Positions 45,540 to 53,837 of a DNA stretch of 64,000 nt are shown in pieces (the stretch's first letter is position 1; each line of letters starts with the position of its first letter). Source of the DNA: Marinilongibacter aquaticus. GTDB taxonomy: Bacteria; Bacteroidota; Bacteroidia; Cytophagales; Spirosomataceae. The stretch is from positions 1,302,001 to 1,366,000 of the forward strand of contig NZ_CP083757.1 in the NCBI RefSeq assembly GCF_020149935.1, read 5' to 3'. The notes under the pieces are model-generated. The model had not been told where the DNA came from. It saw nothing but the letters and a program-made list of their open reading frames with translations, and ran no database searches. Made by a program: the position numbers and the translations under genes.

Positions 45540-46358
45540 ATGAAAAAAGTAGTATTAATTACAGGAGCGAGTTCGGGAATGGGAAAATCGACGGCATACA
45601 TTCTACACGAACAAGGATATACGGTTTACGGTGCCGCCCGACGTACAGAACAGATGAAAGACCTGGAAGAAAAGGGCATGCACATTGTTTCTCTGGACCT
45701 TACCCAAGACGAATCGATTGTGAATGCGGTGCACACGGTCTTGGAAAAAGAAGGAAAAATAGACATCTTGATCAACAATGCAGGATACGGCTCGTACGGT
45801 GCAGTAGAAGATGTATCATTGGCCGAAGCCAAAAGGCAATTTGAAGTCAACATCTTTGGTTTGGCCCGTATTACGCAACTGATTTTGCCCAGCATGCGTA
45901 AGCAAGGTGCCGGACGAATTGTCAATGTCTCTTCGATGGGCGGTAAGATGTACACCCCATTCGGAGCTTGGTATCATGCCACAAAGCATGCCTTGGAAGG
46001 CTGGAGCGATTGCTTGCGATTGGAACTGAAAGAGTTTGGTATTGATGTGGTGGTGGTTGAACCCGGCGGCATAAAAACCGAATGGGGCGAAATTGCAGCC
46101 GAGCATTTGAAAGAGACTTCTGGAAATGGCCCTTACGCCAGCTTTGCCAATAAAGTAGCTCAAAATTTGGCAAAATCTTATGCAAGCGACAGGCTGACGC
46201 CAGTGGATGTTCTGGGTAAAGAAATTGCCAAGGCCGCCACCGACAACAAGCCGAAAATACGCTATGTTAAGGGCTACATGGCCAAACCTGCACTATTTTT
46301 AAGGAAATTGTTTAGCGATCGTTTTTTCGACAAATTGATCGTGAGTCAAGTCAAGTAA
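45540..46358 (+). CDS. Classical short-chain dehydrogenase/reductase
   Basis: 272 aa. TGASSGMGK (residues 8-16) is the NADP(H) motif, NNAGYG at 79-84, catalytic serines near 131-132, and Y145-H-A-T-K149 the YxxxK pair. After K149 the pattern HALEGWSDCLRLEL matches oxidoreductases of the 'YbbO/retinol dehydrogenase-like' branch; RRTEQ after the second strand suggests NADP preference. Substrate unknown. It precedes an AraC regulator by 18 nt, echoing the reductase + AraC pair at 2291-4122. Confidence 0.9.
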   Translation: MKKVVLITGASSGMGKSTAYILHEQGYTVYGAARRTEQMKDLEEKGMHIVSLDLTQDESIVNAVHTVLEKEGKIDILINNAGYGSYGAVEDVSLAEAKRQFEVNIFGLARITQLILPSMRKQGAGRIVNVSSMGGKMYTPFGAWYHATKHALEGWSDCLRLELKEFGIDVVVVEPGGIKTEWGEIAAEHLKETSGNGPYASFANKVAQNLAKSYASDRLTPVDVLGKEIAKAATDNKPKIRYVKGYMAKPALFLRKLFSDRFFDKLIVSQVK

Positions 46359-46376
46359 TGATAAAAGCGGATAAAG

Positions 46377-47285
46377 ATGTCGGAAAATATGCAGTATCTC
46401 CAATCGGTTAGCCAGTTGCACGGAATGTTCGGCTTCGACAAACCCACCCACCCTTTGATCAGCGTAGTGGATGTGGCCGAATGGGAAATTCCAGAAGCCT
46501 ATCTGAACCTAAAAATGGTCAGCAACCTCTATTCTATCGGCATGAAAGACAAAAATTGCGGCCTGCAATATGGCCGTAATTCTTATGATTTTGATGAAGG
46601 CGTGCTGTTTTTTTCGGCTCCGAGCCAGGTCCATTCGATTACAAAACCGCAAAAGCGAAACGAAGTACAGGGTTGGACGCTTTTCTTTCATCCCGATTTG
46701 ATTCGGCACACCGCTTTGGGAAAAACCATCGACAAGTATAAATTCTTTTCCTACGATGTACACGAAGCCCTCCATCTTTCCGAAGCCGAACAAAAAACCA
46801 TTACCGACTGCGTAAACCTGATCAAAAACGAAATTTCGGAACGCATCGACAACCACAGCCAAACCGTTATTTCCACATCTTTGGAGCTCCTTTTGAATCT
46901 CTCAATGCGGTATTACGAACGCCAATTCAATACGCGTGCGGCACAAAACACCGATTTCGTCAGTCAGTTTCAATTCCTACTCAAAGACTATTACGAAAGT
47001 GGAAAATTCAGCGAAAAAGGTAGTCCTTCGATCGAATACTTTTCCGAAAAAATTCACCTTTCGGCCAATTATTTGAGCGATTTGCTGAAAAAGGAAACAG
47101 GACAAAATGCAAAGGAGCAAATTCAGCAATTTATCATCGACAAGGCTAAAACGCTTCTGCTCAGCGAATCGGACTCGGTAAGCGGAATTGCTTATACCTT
47201 GGGTTTCAATTATCCGCATTATTTCAGCCGTTTGTTCAAAAACAAAACTGGCATGACACCCCAAGAGTACAGGCAATTGAACTGA
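46377..47285 (+). CDS. AraC family transcriptional regulator (paralog of 3205-4122)
   Basis: 302 aa. Sensor domain about 1-190 with YDFDEGVLFFSAPSQV, which is nearly identical to YDFDEGVMFFMAPNQV in the regulator at 3205. The double HTH is at the C-terminus (IHLSANYLSDLLKKETGQNAKEQI, VSGIAYTLGFNYPHYFSRLFKNKTG, quoted as separate helices), ending MTPQEYRQLN. It follows an SDR gene and most likely regulates it in response to a small molecule. The ATG at 46377 is used; 46389 is an alternative. Confidence 0.88.
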   Translation: MSENMQYLQSVSQLHGMFGFDKPTHPLISVVDVAEWEIPEAYLNLKMVSNLYSIGMKDKNCGLQYGRNSYDFDEGVLFFSAPSQVHSITKPQKRNEVQGWTLFFHPDLIRHTALGKTIDKYKFFSYDVHEALHLSEAEQKTITDCVNLIKNEISERIDNHSQTVISTSLELLLNLSMRYYERQFNTRAAQNTDFVSQFQFLLKDYYESGKFSEKGSPSIEYFSEKIHLSANYLSDLLKKETGQNAKEQIQQFIIDKAKTLLLSESDSVSGIAYTLGFNYPHYFSRLFKNKTGMTPQEYRQLN

Positions 47286-47369
47286 ATTTGGAAAATAGAA
47301 ATGCGGATATCGGCTCGCCAAAAAATGAAAATCGTATATTGTGACACAAGTCGCTGATTTTCATCCGAA

Positions 47370-48401
47370 ATGATCAACCCAAACCTCAAAACTATCGCTC
47401 AGTCTTTTGGCCTTTTCCTGCTTTTTTCGATTTCAAATCTATATGCTCAGGCTCAAGAAAAACATCTCGAAAAAGAAGATATAGCTCTCGCTGTCGATTC
47501 CATTGCCCATAAACTGCAAGCCAATTATGTGTTCCCAAAAGTGGCCGAGGCCATGGCCAAAAAGATAAAGAGCAATTGGCAAAATGCGGCATACAATACC
47601 GTGACCGACCCTGAAGCATTGGCTCGCCAACTGACGCAAGATTTGCAATCGGTGAGCAAAGACAAGCATTTAATGGTGGTGTACAATCCGGAGGTCATTG
47701 CCCGAGAACAGGCCCTTACCTCCGAAGACCGAGCGAAAGAGGCCTCTGAATGGGAAAAAGAATTGTTGCAACACCTCAAGCAGAATAATTTTGGTTTTCG
47801 GGACGTGAAAATATTGGACGACAATATCGGCTATCTCGATTTAAGAGAATTTGCCAATCCTGAATACGCCGGCGAAACGCTCACAGCGGCCATGCAGTTC
47901 TTGAGCAATTCAAAAGCCATTATCATCGACCTCCGCCAAAACGATGGCGGTTTCCCCGGCATGGTGCAATTGCTGGCCAGCTATTTCTTTCCATCTGAAC
48001 CAGTGCATCTCGCCGACCATTACAACCGCCCGAAAAACGAAAGCACGCAGTCTTGGACATTGCCCTATGTGCCCGGCACACGCAGGCCAAACGTCGATCT
48101 TTATATCCTGACCAGCAACAAAACTTTTTCTGCGGCCGAGGCTTTCACTTTCCAAATGCAAATAAAGCAACGTGCCACTGTAATCGGTGAAACCACTGCC
48201 GGAGGAGCTCACCTTACCGGTTCCGTAATTGCCACAGATAAGTACTATGTACGTATTCCGCAGGGCCGTACCATGAGCCCTGTGGATCAATCGGATTGGG
48301 AAGGCAAAGGAATAAAACCAGACATTTCCACCTCGGCGGCAGAGGCTCTGGAAACAGCCAATCAAATGGCACGCCAAAAACTCAAGACAGCCCAACACTG
48401 A
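47370..48401 (+). CDS. S41 family peptidase (IRBP-like, secreted)
   Basis: 343 aa with signal peptide (SFGLFLLFSISNLYAQ). An N-terminal helical domain at about 30-120 (VDSIAHKLQANYVFPKVAEAM) is typical of the IRBP/tricorn-like S41 branch. The catalytic domain shows IIIDLRQNDGGFPGMVQLLAS and the nucleophile region ILTSNKTFSAAEAFTF, with Ser in FSAAEA, followed by GETTAGGAHLTG. No PDZ domain is evident. It cleaves unfolded or specific substrates outside the cytoplasm. Confidence 0.88.
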   Translation: MINPNLKTIAQSFGLFLLFSISNLYAQAQEKHLEKEDIALAVDSIAHKLQANYVFPKVAEAMAKKIKSNWQNAAYNTVTDPEALARQLTQDLQSVSKDKHLMVVYNPEVIAREQALTSEDRAKEASEWEKELLQHLKQNNFGFRDVKILDDNIGYLDLREFANPEYAGETLTAAMQFLSNSKAIIIDLRQNDGGFPGMVQLLASYFFPSEPVHLADHYNRPKNESTQSWTLPYVPGTRRPNVDLYILTSNKTFSAAEAFTFQMQIKQRATVIGETTAGGAHLTGSVIATDKYYVRIPQGRTMSPVDQSDWEGKGIKPDISTSAAEALETANQMARQKLKTAQH

Positions 48402-48449
48402 ATTTCATAGAAAACAAGCTTAAATAATTCACCCTAATTTCTTTACACA

Positions 48450-49256
48450 ATGAAGTATTTATTCATTATATCGGCCCTCGTTTTATACGCATTTACTGCA
48501 CCTCGCTCATTCAATAGCGACAAAGACTTACTGCTTGTGCAGCTCGATTGCAAAACAGACATAGACGATATACATACAGCAGCGGCATTGTATGCTCTCA
48601 CACAAAACAAGGCTTACGCGACTCTACAATATAAAATTATTGCCGGAACCTACGGCATACAGGAAGGCTTGTATGTGCCGCCCAACACCCTATTGAACAT
48701 GGCTTTTAAAAACGAGTGGATTGACGCCCACGCCGATCGCGAAAAGGCACTAAAAAAGACCTTGGTATTGGTCAAGAAGACCTTAAAAAAAGGCGGCGAC
48801 ATCTGGATTGCCGAAGCGGGGCAGTCGGATTTCTCCGCACTTTTGGTAAAAAGTGTACAACAAAATATGCCGGAATTCAACACAAAAGAAAGAATCCACA
48901 TCGTGCAGCATAGCGACTGGAACGAAAGCGTGACCACCAAAGCAGATTTGGCCTTTGTGCAAAAAAATACAGATTACCGCAAAATCCCCGATGGAAATGT
49001 AGAAGGCAATGGCAGTCCGGGTTTTCGCCGTGCCGGCATAAGACTGGACAACTATACGTATACCCATCCTCGGGTAAAACAAGTCTGGGAAGAAGCCCTT
49101 CGTGTAGCCAATACTTACAACGGAAAAGAAGGCCGATACAACAACGAAGCCGTGGCCGAAGGCGGCCTCGATTTTTCAGACTTTGCCGAAGTCTGCTCCA
49201 TTTTGGGTATTGAACACTTGACCAAAGCCGAAGACTTTTTCCAAAAGTTCAATTGA
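48450..49256 (+). CDS. Secreted nucleoside hydrolase-like protein
   Basis: 268 aa. A short N-terminal hydrophobic signal (YLFIISALVLYAFTAP) precedes LVQLDCKTDIDDIHTAAALYAL, which resembles the Asp cluster (DxDxxxDD) at the calcium site of the nucleoside hydrolase fold, with Cys/Lys replacing part of it. GGDIWIAEAGQSDFSALLV and HSDWNESVTT recall DUF1593-type members. It may hydrolyse a glycoside or merely keep the fold. It is the last gene before the type VI-B locus, whose first gene starts 151 nt later. Confidence 0.6.
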   Translation: MKYLFIISALVLYAFTAPRSFNSDKDLLLVQLDCKTDIDDIHTAAALYALTQNKAYATLQYKIIAGTYGIQEGLYVPPNTLLNMAFKNEWIDAHADREKALKKTLVLVKKTLKKGGDIWIAEAGQSDFSALLVKSVQQNMPEFNTKERIHIVQHSDWNESVTTKADLAFVQKNTDYRKIPDGNVEGNGSPGFRRAGIRLDNYTYTHPRVKQVWEEALRVANTYNGKEGRYNNEAVAEGGLDFSDFAEVCSILGIEHLTKAEDFFQKFN

Positions 49257-49362
49257 GTGGAAGGCTGATGCCCCTGTGGAACATTTTATAATCTAATAAG
49301 AATCTACTTCTCTCAAAAATCACTTTCCAAGCCGAACAGGCAACAATTCTCTCGGAAATATC

Positions 49363-49369
49363 TATTTTG
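49363..49369 (+). promoter_or_regulatory. Weak candidate -7 element upstream of cas13b
   Basis: TATTTTG, one base shorter than TAnnTTTG, lies 38 nt before the cas13b ATG in an AT-rich 151-nt gap. No -33 element supports it, so the promoter may be elsewhere in this gap. Confidence 0.2.
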
Positions 49370-49407
49370 AGATTTAAAGCATATATCTAACAACGACCTA
49401 TTGTAAT

Positions 49408-52400
49408 ATGGAATCAAACCACCTCTTCGAACCAAATAAACGTGAATTGGATACCAGTCCACAATTTTTTGGCATTTATCTCAATGCAGCTATTCACAAC
49501 ATCTTTCTGATCGGAAACCATTTGGCCGAAAAACTGGGTTTCCCTCAGCTAAATGAAGATGAAGACATTTCCAAAGAAAAAAATTTTTTTCTTCTGGACC
49601 GAGAAAAAGTGCTGTCCAAAGGGAATCACCTTGTATCTATATTGGGCAACCATATGCCCTTCAGCCAATTTTTCAGTTGGGATAAACTACCCAAAAATGA
49701 AAAAGAGAATACACCCAACTTCGGTATCGATATCGAAGCACTCCCGCAAACCTTAAAAAAAGTATTTCCTGATCTTCAAAATTTAAGACACGAACATGCC
49801 CATTACACCACTAAAAATGAAGCCTTTCAGGACGGACCCAGTCGAAATTATGGCATCAGTCCTGAAACCGTGGAATTCTTGCAGAAAAATTACAAACGAG
49901 CCATTGAAATTACCAAAGAAAGGTTCGCAGCTTCCTTTGAAGAAGAGGATTTCCTGATTGCCGAGGATTACCACGGCAATGCACGAATCGCCAACAGCAA
50001 TACCCTTACGCAAAAAGGCCTAACATTTTTCATTTGCCTTTTTTTGAATGCACAAGACTCTACAAATTTCATCAATAAATTAACTGGTTTTAAGAATACC
50101 AGCGAGCCCCGTTACTTGGCCACACGACAAGTTTTCCGTACACTTTGTCTGAAATTGCCACACGAAAAGTTTATCAGCGACAATCCAGAACAAGCCTTTC
50201 AACTGGACGCCCTCAAATATTTGAGCAACTGCCCTTCAATACTTTTCAAGGTGCTCACAACTGAAAAACGCAAATTGTTCAAGCCAAACTTAAGCGAACA
50301 AGCCCGACGATACATTCAAGCAAACAGCCTTGCTGATAATACAATTGAAGATTACAATGCCTTTTTAGAATGGGTAGAAGAGCTTACCGCGAGGAAAAGG
50401 ACAGGCCAGCGGTTCAACTTTTATGCTCTTCAATACCTGGACGAACTTTCCGAATTCCGCCCCAACTTTCAATTAAATCTGGGCAAGTTGGTCGTCCATA
50501 AATACGAAAAAACGATTGCAGGCATTTCCCAAGAAAGGTCTTGGATTGAAGACTGTAAAGTCTTTGGAAAAAGAAGGGATTTCCTTTACAAAGAACCTAA
50601 AGAAGTATTGACAGAAATGGGTTACGACGACACAATCGATTTTAAGTCTTATGCTCCGCATTATCATGACAAAAACAACAAAATCACACTGCAAATGCCC
50701 GACACGAATAAGCAATGCCATTTGAGTGGAAACGTACTGTCCAAACTGGCTCTTCTAGCTTCTTTAAACTGTCCAAAGGCATATGGACTAATTAATCAAT
50801 TTTTAGTCAATAATTCCGAAAAGGTACTCAACCTATCTATTATCGAAGAGATTAAAAACACACTGCCCAATTTTCCTAGGAAAAAAAGAATGATCTTTTC
50901 CGAGAAGATCAAACCGAGTGTAAACAAAGAAAATTTATCCCGTAAAATTGAGATCGTAACTCAGAAATTAACAAGAAATAATTGGAGACCGCGTGCAAAA
51001 AGAAATCTTCAAGAGCAAAAAAATCAATTGGTCTACACTCAATACATTGCCGAAATTGAAAGCAGAAAATGTAAACTCAATACGCATTTAAAGGATTATG
51101 GATTGGATTGTACCCAAATCCCGCAAAAAATTGTAGACTATTGGTTAAATATCGACAACGTATCTGAGAATGTACGTTTTGCGGCCAAAATTAAAGCCGA
51201 AAGAGCGGATTGCAAAAAGCGTCTCAAAGACTTAGAAAACAAAAAAGGCCCCAAAACTGGAGAAATGGCTACTTTTTTGGCGAAAGACATTATTAATCTA
51301 ATTGTAGAAAAAAACACAAAAGCACGGGTGACTAGCGTATATTACGATATCATTCAAGAATGTCTGGCCTACTATGCTGTGCGAGATAAAAAGGAACGGT
51401 TCCTGGCTGTCATCGGCGAACTGGACATTTTAAGTAAGCCACACGGACACCCATTTCTAGCTTCCCTGAATATTCCTTCAATTAGGAACACCCATGAATT
51501 CTATGAAAAATATCTTGAGTATAAGAAAACAGAATGGCTAGAGCTTTTCTATAATGAAGGCCAAGGAGCCAATGCGAAAACTCAAATTTTGAGGCAGTCA
51601 GTCGATTCGCTTCCATATAGCTATCGTGAAAAATCCAGTTCAGATTTGGAATCCTGGCTGAAGCACTACACATCGGGCAAAGAAGAAAAAGACAAGGCCA
51701 AAATACCCGAATTGCCTGTAAACTTGTTCGACGCTGCCTTACGCGAAGAACTGGAAAAGAAGCTGGAAAAGCCCAAGCCTAACCTACCCATCCCCAAACT
51801 GGTTGAACTACTTTGTGAAGGGAAGCAATCCTTTTACAGCTACCCACGCCAGTACAAGGTGTACGGTGAGCAAGTGTCCATAACAATCGACCCAAACAAC
51901 ACATTTAAGCAACAATATGAAACAGCCTGCAAAAAGGCATTTTCAACAAAAAAACAAGAAAACCCTAGAACCCGCGAAGCGGATATAGAGCTTGTTTTCA
52001 AAAAGAGTATTCAAGGCAATGAAAAGCTAATTCGATACGAAGCTTTTAAAGACCAAGTGCTCTGCATTATGCTGCGAAATCAATTTCCCGAAGCCTTCGA
52101 AACCCTAAATTTATCAGCATTCGATCCTGAGGCTGATCAAAAACCATTGGACCGTACACAAACCCTAAAAGAAAAAATTAGGCTGAAAATAAGGTACAAC
52201 GAGGAAGGGAATTATATCCCAAAGAATCAACAAAAAAACATAGAAAAAACCGTAATTCTGAATAACTGTAAACTGAAAGACTTCGGTAAATTGAGAAAAA
52301 TTAGGCATGATAGGCGATTGCCCGAACTGCTGCAATATTATGACGCAGATGAAATAGATATGGATAACCTGAGTAGGGAACTGCAAGAATACACCGAAAA

Positions 52401-52737
52401 CCAGGCTTTGATCATGGACAAGGTTTTTGCTCTTGAAGAAGCCGTATTGCGGAAAGCCAAAGAAGAAAACACCTTGCACAGTCTCTTGGCTACTGGCAAT
52501 CACAATCAAGTACAACACAAACCCTACATAGATTGGTTGAAGCAAAGGGTACCGTGCGAACACTACGAGTTTTTGAATAAAATGCGGAACAAATTTTCTC
52601 ACAATCAGTTTCCCAATAAAAGTTTGGCTGCTCAAACCATCCCTATGCTGAGCCACACGCATATCTGTAGACAGCTGTACGAAAAATACGAGAGTGTGGT
52701 AGACGAAATTTTGAATAAATTGCAAAACCGTGGATAA
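49408..52737 (+). CDS. cas13b: Cas13b, type VI-B CRISPR RNA-guided RNase
   Basis: 1109 aa, the usual Cas13b size. Two HEPN RNase motifs of the RxxxxH type sit near the two ends, as in this subtype: R127-HEHA-H132 (NLRHEHAHYTT) and R1060-NKFS-H1065 (KMRNKFSHNQF). Known Cas13b proteins bind a crRNA whose repeat is at the 3' end, process the precursor themselves, and on pairing with target RNA cut it and nearby RNA. The middle is helical and Lys/Glu-rich without other recognisable domains. The centre is low in GC (18 and 19 of 60 bases at 50881 and 51001 versus 29 of 60 in each of two flanking-gene samples). Its stop overlaps the csx27-like start, and a matching array follows. Confidence 0.96.
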   Translation: MESNHLFEPNKRELDTSPQFFGIYLNAAIHNIFLIGNHLAEKLGFPQLNEDEDISKEKNFFLLDREKVLSKGNHLVSILGNHMPFSQFFSWDKLPKNEKENTPNFGIDIEALPQTLKKVFPDLQNLRHEHAHYTTKNEAFQDGPSRNYGISPETVEFLQKNYKRAIEITKERFAASFEEEDFLIAEDYHGNARIANSNTLTQKGLTFFICLFLNAQDSTNFINKLTGFKNTSEPRYLATRQVFRTLCLKLPHEKFISDNPEQAFQLDALKYLSNCPSILFKVLTTEKRKLFKPNLSEQARRYIQANSLADNTIEDYNAFLEWVEELTARKRTGQRFNFYALQYLDELSEFRPNFQLNLGKLVVHKYEKTIAGISQERSWIEDCKVFGKRRDFLYKEPKEVLTEMGYDDTIDFKSYAPHYHDKNNKITLQMPDTNKQCHLSGNVLSKLALLASLNCPKAYGLINQFLVNNSEKVLNLSIIEEIKNTLPNFPRKKRMIFSEKIKPSVNKENLSRKIEIVTQKLTRNNWRPRAKRNLQEQKNQLVYTQYIAEIESRKCKLNTHLKDYGLDCTQIPQKIVDYWLNIDNVSENVRFAAKIKAERADCKKRLKDLENKKGPKTGEMATFLAKDIINLIVEKNTKARVTSVYYDIIQECLAYYAVRDKKERFLAVIGELDILSKPHGHPFLASLNIPSIRNTHEFYEKYLEYKKTEWLELFYNEGQGANAKTQILRQSVDSLPYSYREKSSSDLESWLKHYTSGKEEKDKAKIPELPVNLFDAALREELEKKLEKPKPNLPIPKLVELLCEGKQSFYSYPRQYKVYGEQVSITIDPNNTFKQQYETACKKAFSTKKQENPRTREADIELVFKKSIQGNEKLIRYEAFKDQVLCIMLRNQFPEAFETLNLSAFDPEADQKPLDRTQTLKEKIRLKIRYNEEGNYIPKNQQKNIEKTVILNNCKLKDFGKLRKIRHDRRLPELLQYYDADEIDMDNLSRELQEYTENQALIMDKVFALEEAVLRKAKEENTLHSLLATGNHNQVQHKPYIDWLKQRVPCEHYEFLNKMRNKFSHNQFPNKSLAAQTIPMLSHTHICRQLYEKYESVVDEILNKLQNRG

Positions 52738-53350
52738 ATTATCTCTATACGAATTCCTTTCCTTTTTTCTGCCGGGCACGCTGTTCTGCTTTTTTGTGTA
52801 TCAGATTTTACCGGAAAGCTGCTTCATTTTCAGCAGTATTGAAAACACGGGCGACGCCCTTATTTTCTTTGCCCTTGCTCTTTTTACAGGATTGGCCCTG
52901 CACAGAATCAGTTTCTTGCTTTTGCACAAATCGTGGTACAAACAACTGATATATACGCCCGTGGGCGACATGCTGAACAATGCCCCAAAAGGGGTCTTCT
53001 TGGATGAGGCAAAAGAATGGATAGCACACGAGAATGCTGAGGCTGAAAAACTGTTTGATGAAGCCTACTATCGGTTGGAGCTGGAAAACAAAATAGACAG
53101 TGCCAAGGCGTTTCAGAGCACGTATTTCTTTCTTCGCAATACCTTTACAGGCCTTGTACTCCTATGCCTGCCTTTTACTGTTTCCTTTGCGAAAACACAC
53201 AGTATCCAAGTGGGCCTATTGATTTTACTTTCAAGCCTTGTGCTGGCTTACCTTATCCGAAATATGGCTCTCTTTTACAGGGGCAAAATGATTGAACGAT
53301 TGTTCGGGATATACAGACAATTGAAAAATGAACAGAGAAATGCTCCTTGA
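52730..53350 (+). CDS. csx27: Csx27-like membrane accessory protein of type VI-B1
   Basis: 206 aa starting with GTG; the first 8 nt overlap the cas13b stop (GTGGATAA), so translation is coupled. Four hydrophobic segments are seen at about 8-27, 43-65, 137-154 and 160-178, with a charged helical region (90-130) between the pairs. Csx27 proteins have several predicted helices, Csx28 usually one, so Csx27 and subtype VI-B1 fit better. In the described Bergeyella system Csx27 lowers Cas13b interference. One odd point is R59-x6-H66 at the end of helix 2, which falls in the loose HEPN R-x4-6-H spacing but is in a hydrophobic setting; its meaning is unclear. Confidence 0.8.
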   Translation: MDKLSLYEFLSFFLPGTLFCFFVYQILPESCFIFSSIENTGDALIFFALALFTGLALHRISFLLLHKSWYKQLIYTPVGDMLNNAPKGVFLDEAKEWIAHENAEAEKLFDEAYYRLELENKIDSAKAFQSTYFFLRNTFTGLVLLCLPFTVSFAKTHSIQVGLLILLSSLVLAYLIRNMALFYRGKMIERLFGIYRQLKNEQRNAP

Positions 53351-53395
53351 AATACGGACTTAAAAAGCTGAATACCTTTCACTTATACAAGGGCT

Positions 53396-53761
53396 GTTGT
53401 TCGTGCCCTCATTTTGAAGGGTATACACAACGAAAAATCACGCGGCTTTCGGGATTGGTTGGTTGTTCGTGCCCTCATTTTGAAGGGTATACACAACGGG
53501 GTTCATCTGATTGCGAAGCAGATAGTCGTTGTTCGTGCCCTCATTTTGAAGGGTATACACAACGGGTTTGATTGCAGCCACCAATTTAAGGTAGTTGTTC
53601 GTGCCCTCATTTTGAAGGGTATACACAACGAATGGTATGTCAGTGTCCGTGTCTATTTCGTTGTTCGTGCCCTCATTTTGAAGGGTATACACAACTGTAT
53701 AATACACGTCCACAACATGATCCACGTTGTTCGTGCCCTCATTTTGAAGGGTATACACAAC
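53396..53761 (+). CRISPR. Type VI-B CRISPR array: 6 repeats of 36 nt, 5 spacers of 30 nt
   Basis: Repeats at 53396-53431, 53462-53497, 53528-53563, 53594-53629, 53660-53695 and 53726-53761, all identical. Each begins GTTGTTCGTG and ends TATACACAAC; the core CCCT-CATTTTGA-AGGG forms a hairpin, and GTTGT pairs with ACAAC at the ends. This closely resembles known Cas13b repeats (GTTG...CTCATTTTG.AGGG...CACAAC). All spacers are exactly 30 nt. With crRNAs of the form 5'-spacer-repeat-3', the array is read on the plus strand, the same as cas13b, and the first repeat has no true spacer before it. Confidence 0.98.
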
Positions 53762-53785
53762 CCAAAAAGGAACAAGCTGCACAAA

Positions 53786-53814
53786 AAAAGGAGGCGTGTT
53801 GCACGCCTCCTTTT
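53786..53814. terminator. Bidirectional Rho-independent terminator after the CRISPR array
   Basis: GGAGGCGTG (53790-53798) pairs perfectly with CACGCCTCC (53802-53810) around TTG, flanked by AAAA and TTTT. It closes the array 28 nt after the last repeat and also serves the sulfatase gene converging from the other side. Confidence 0.9.
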
Positions 53815-53837
53815 CATTTATTGGAATAAGTGTTGTT

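Noticed and set aside
52788-52927. Calling the csx27-like protein Csx28
   Set aside because: Csx28 typically has one membrane helix and a clearer HEPN motif; this protein has four hydrophobic segments.
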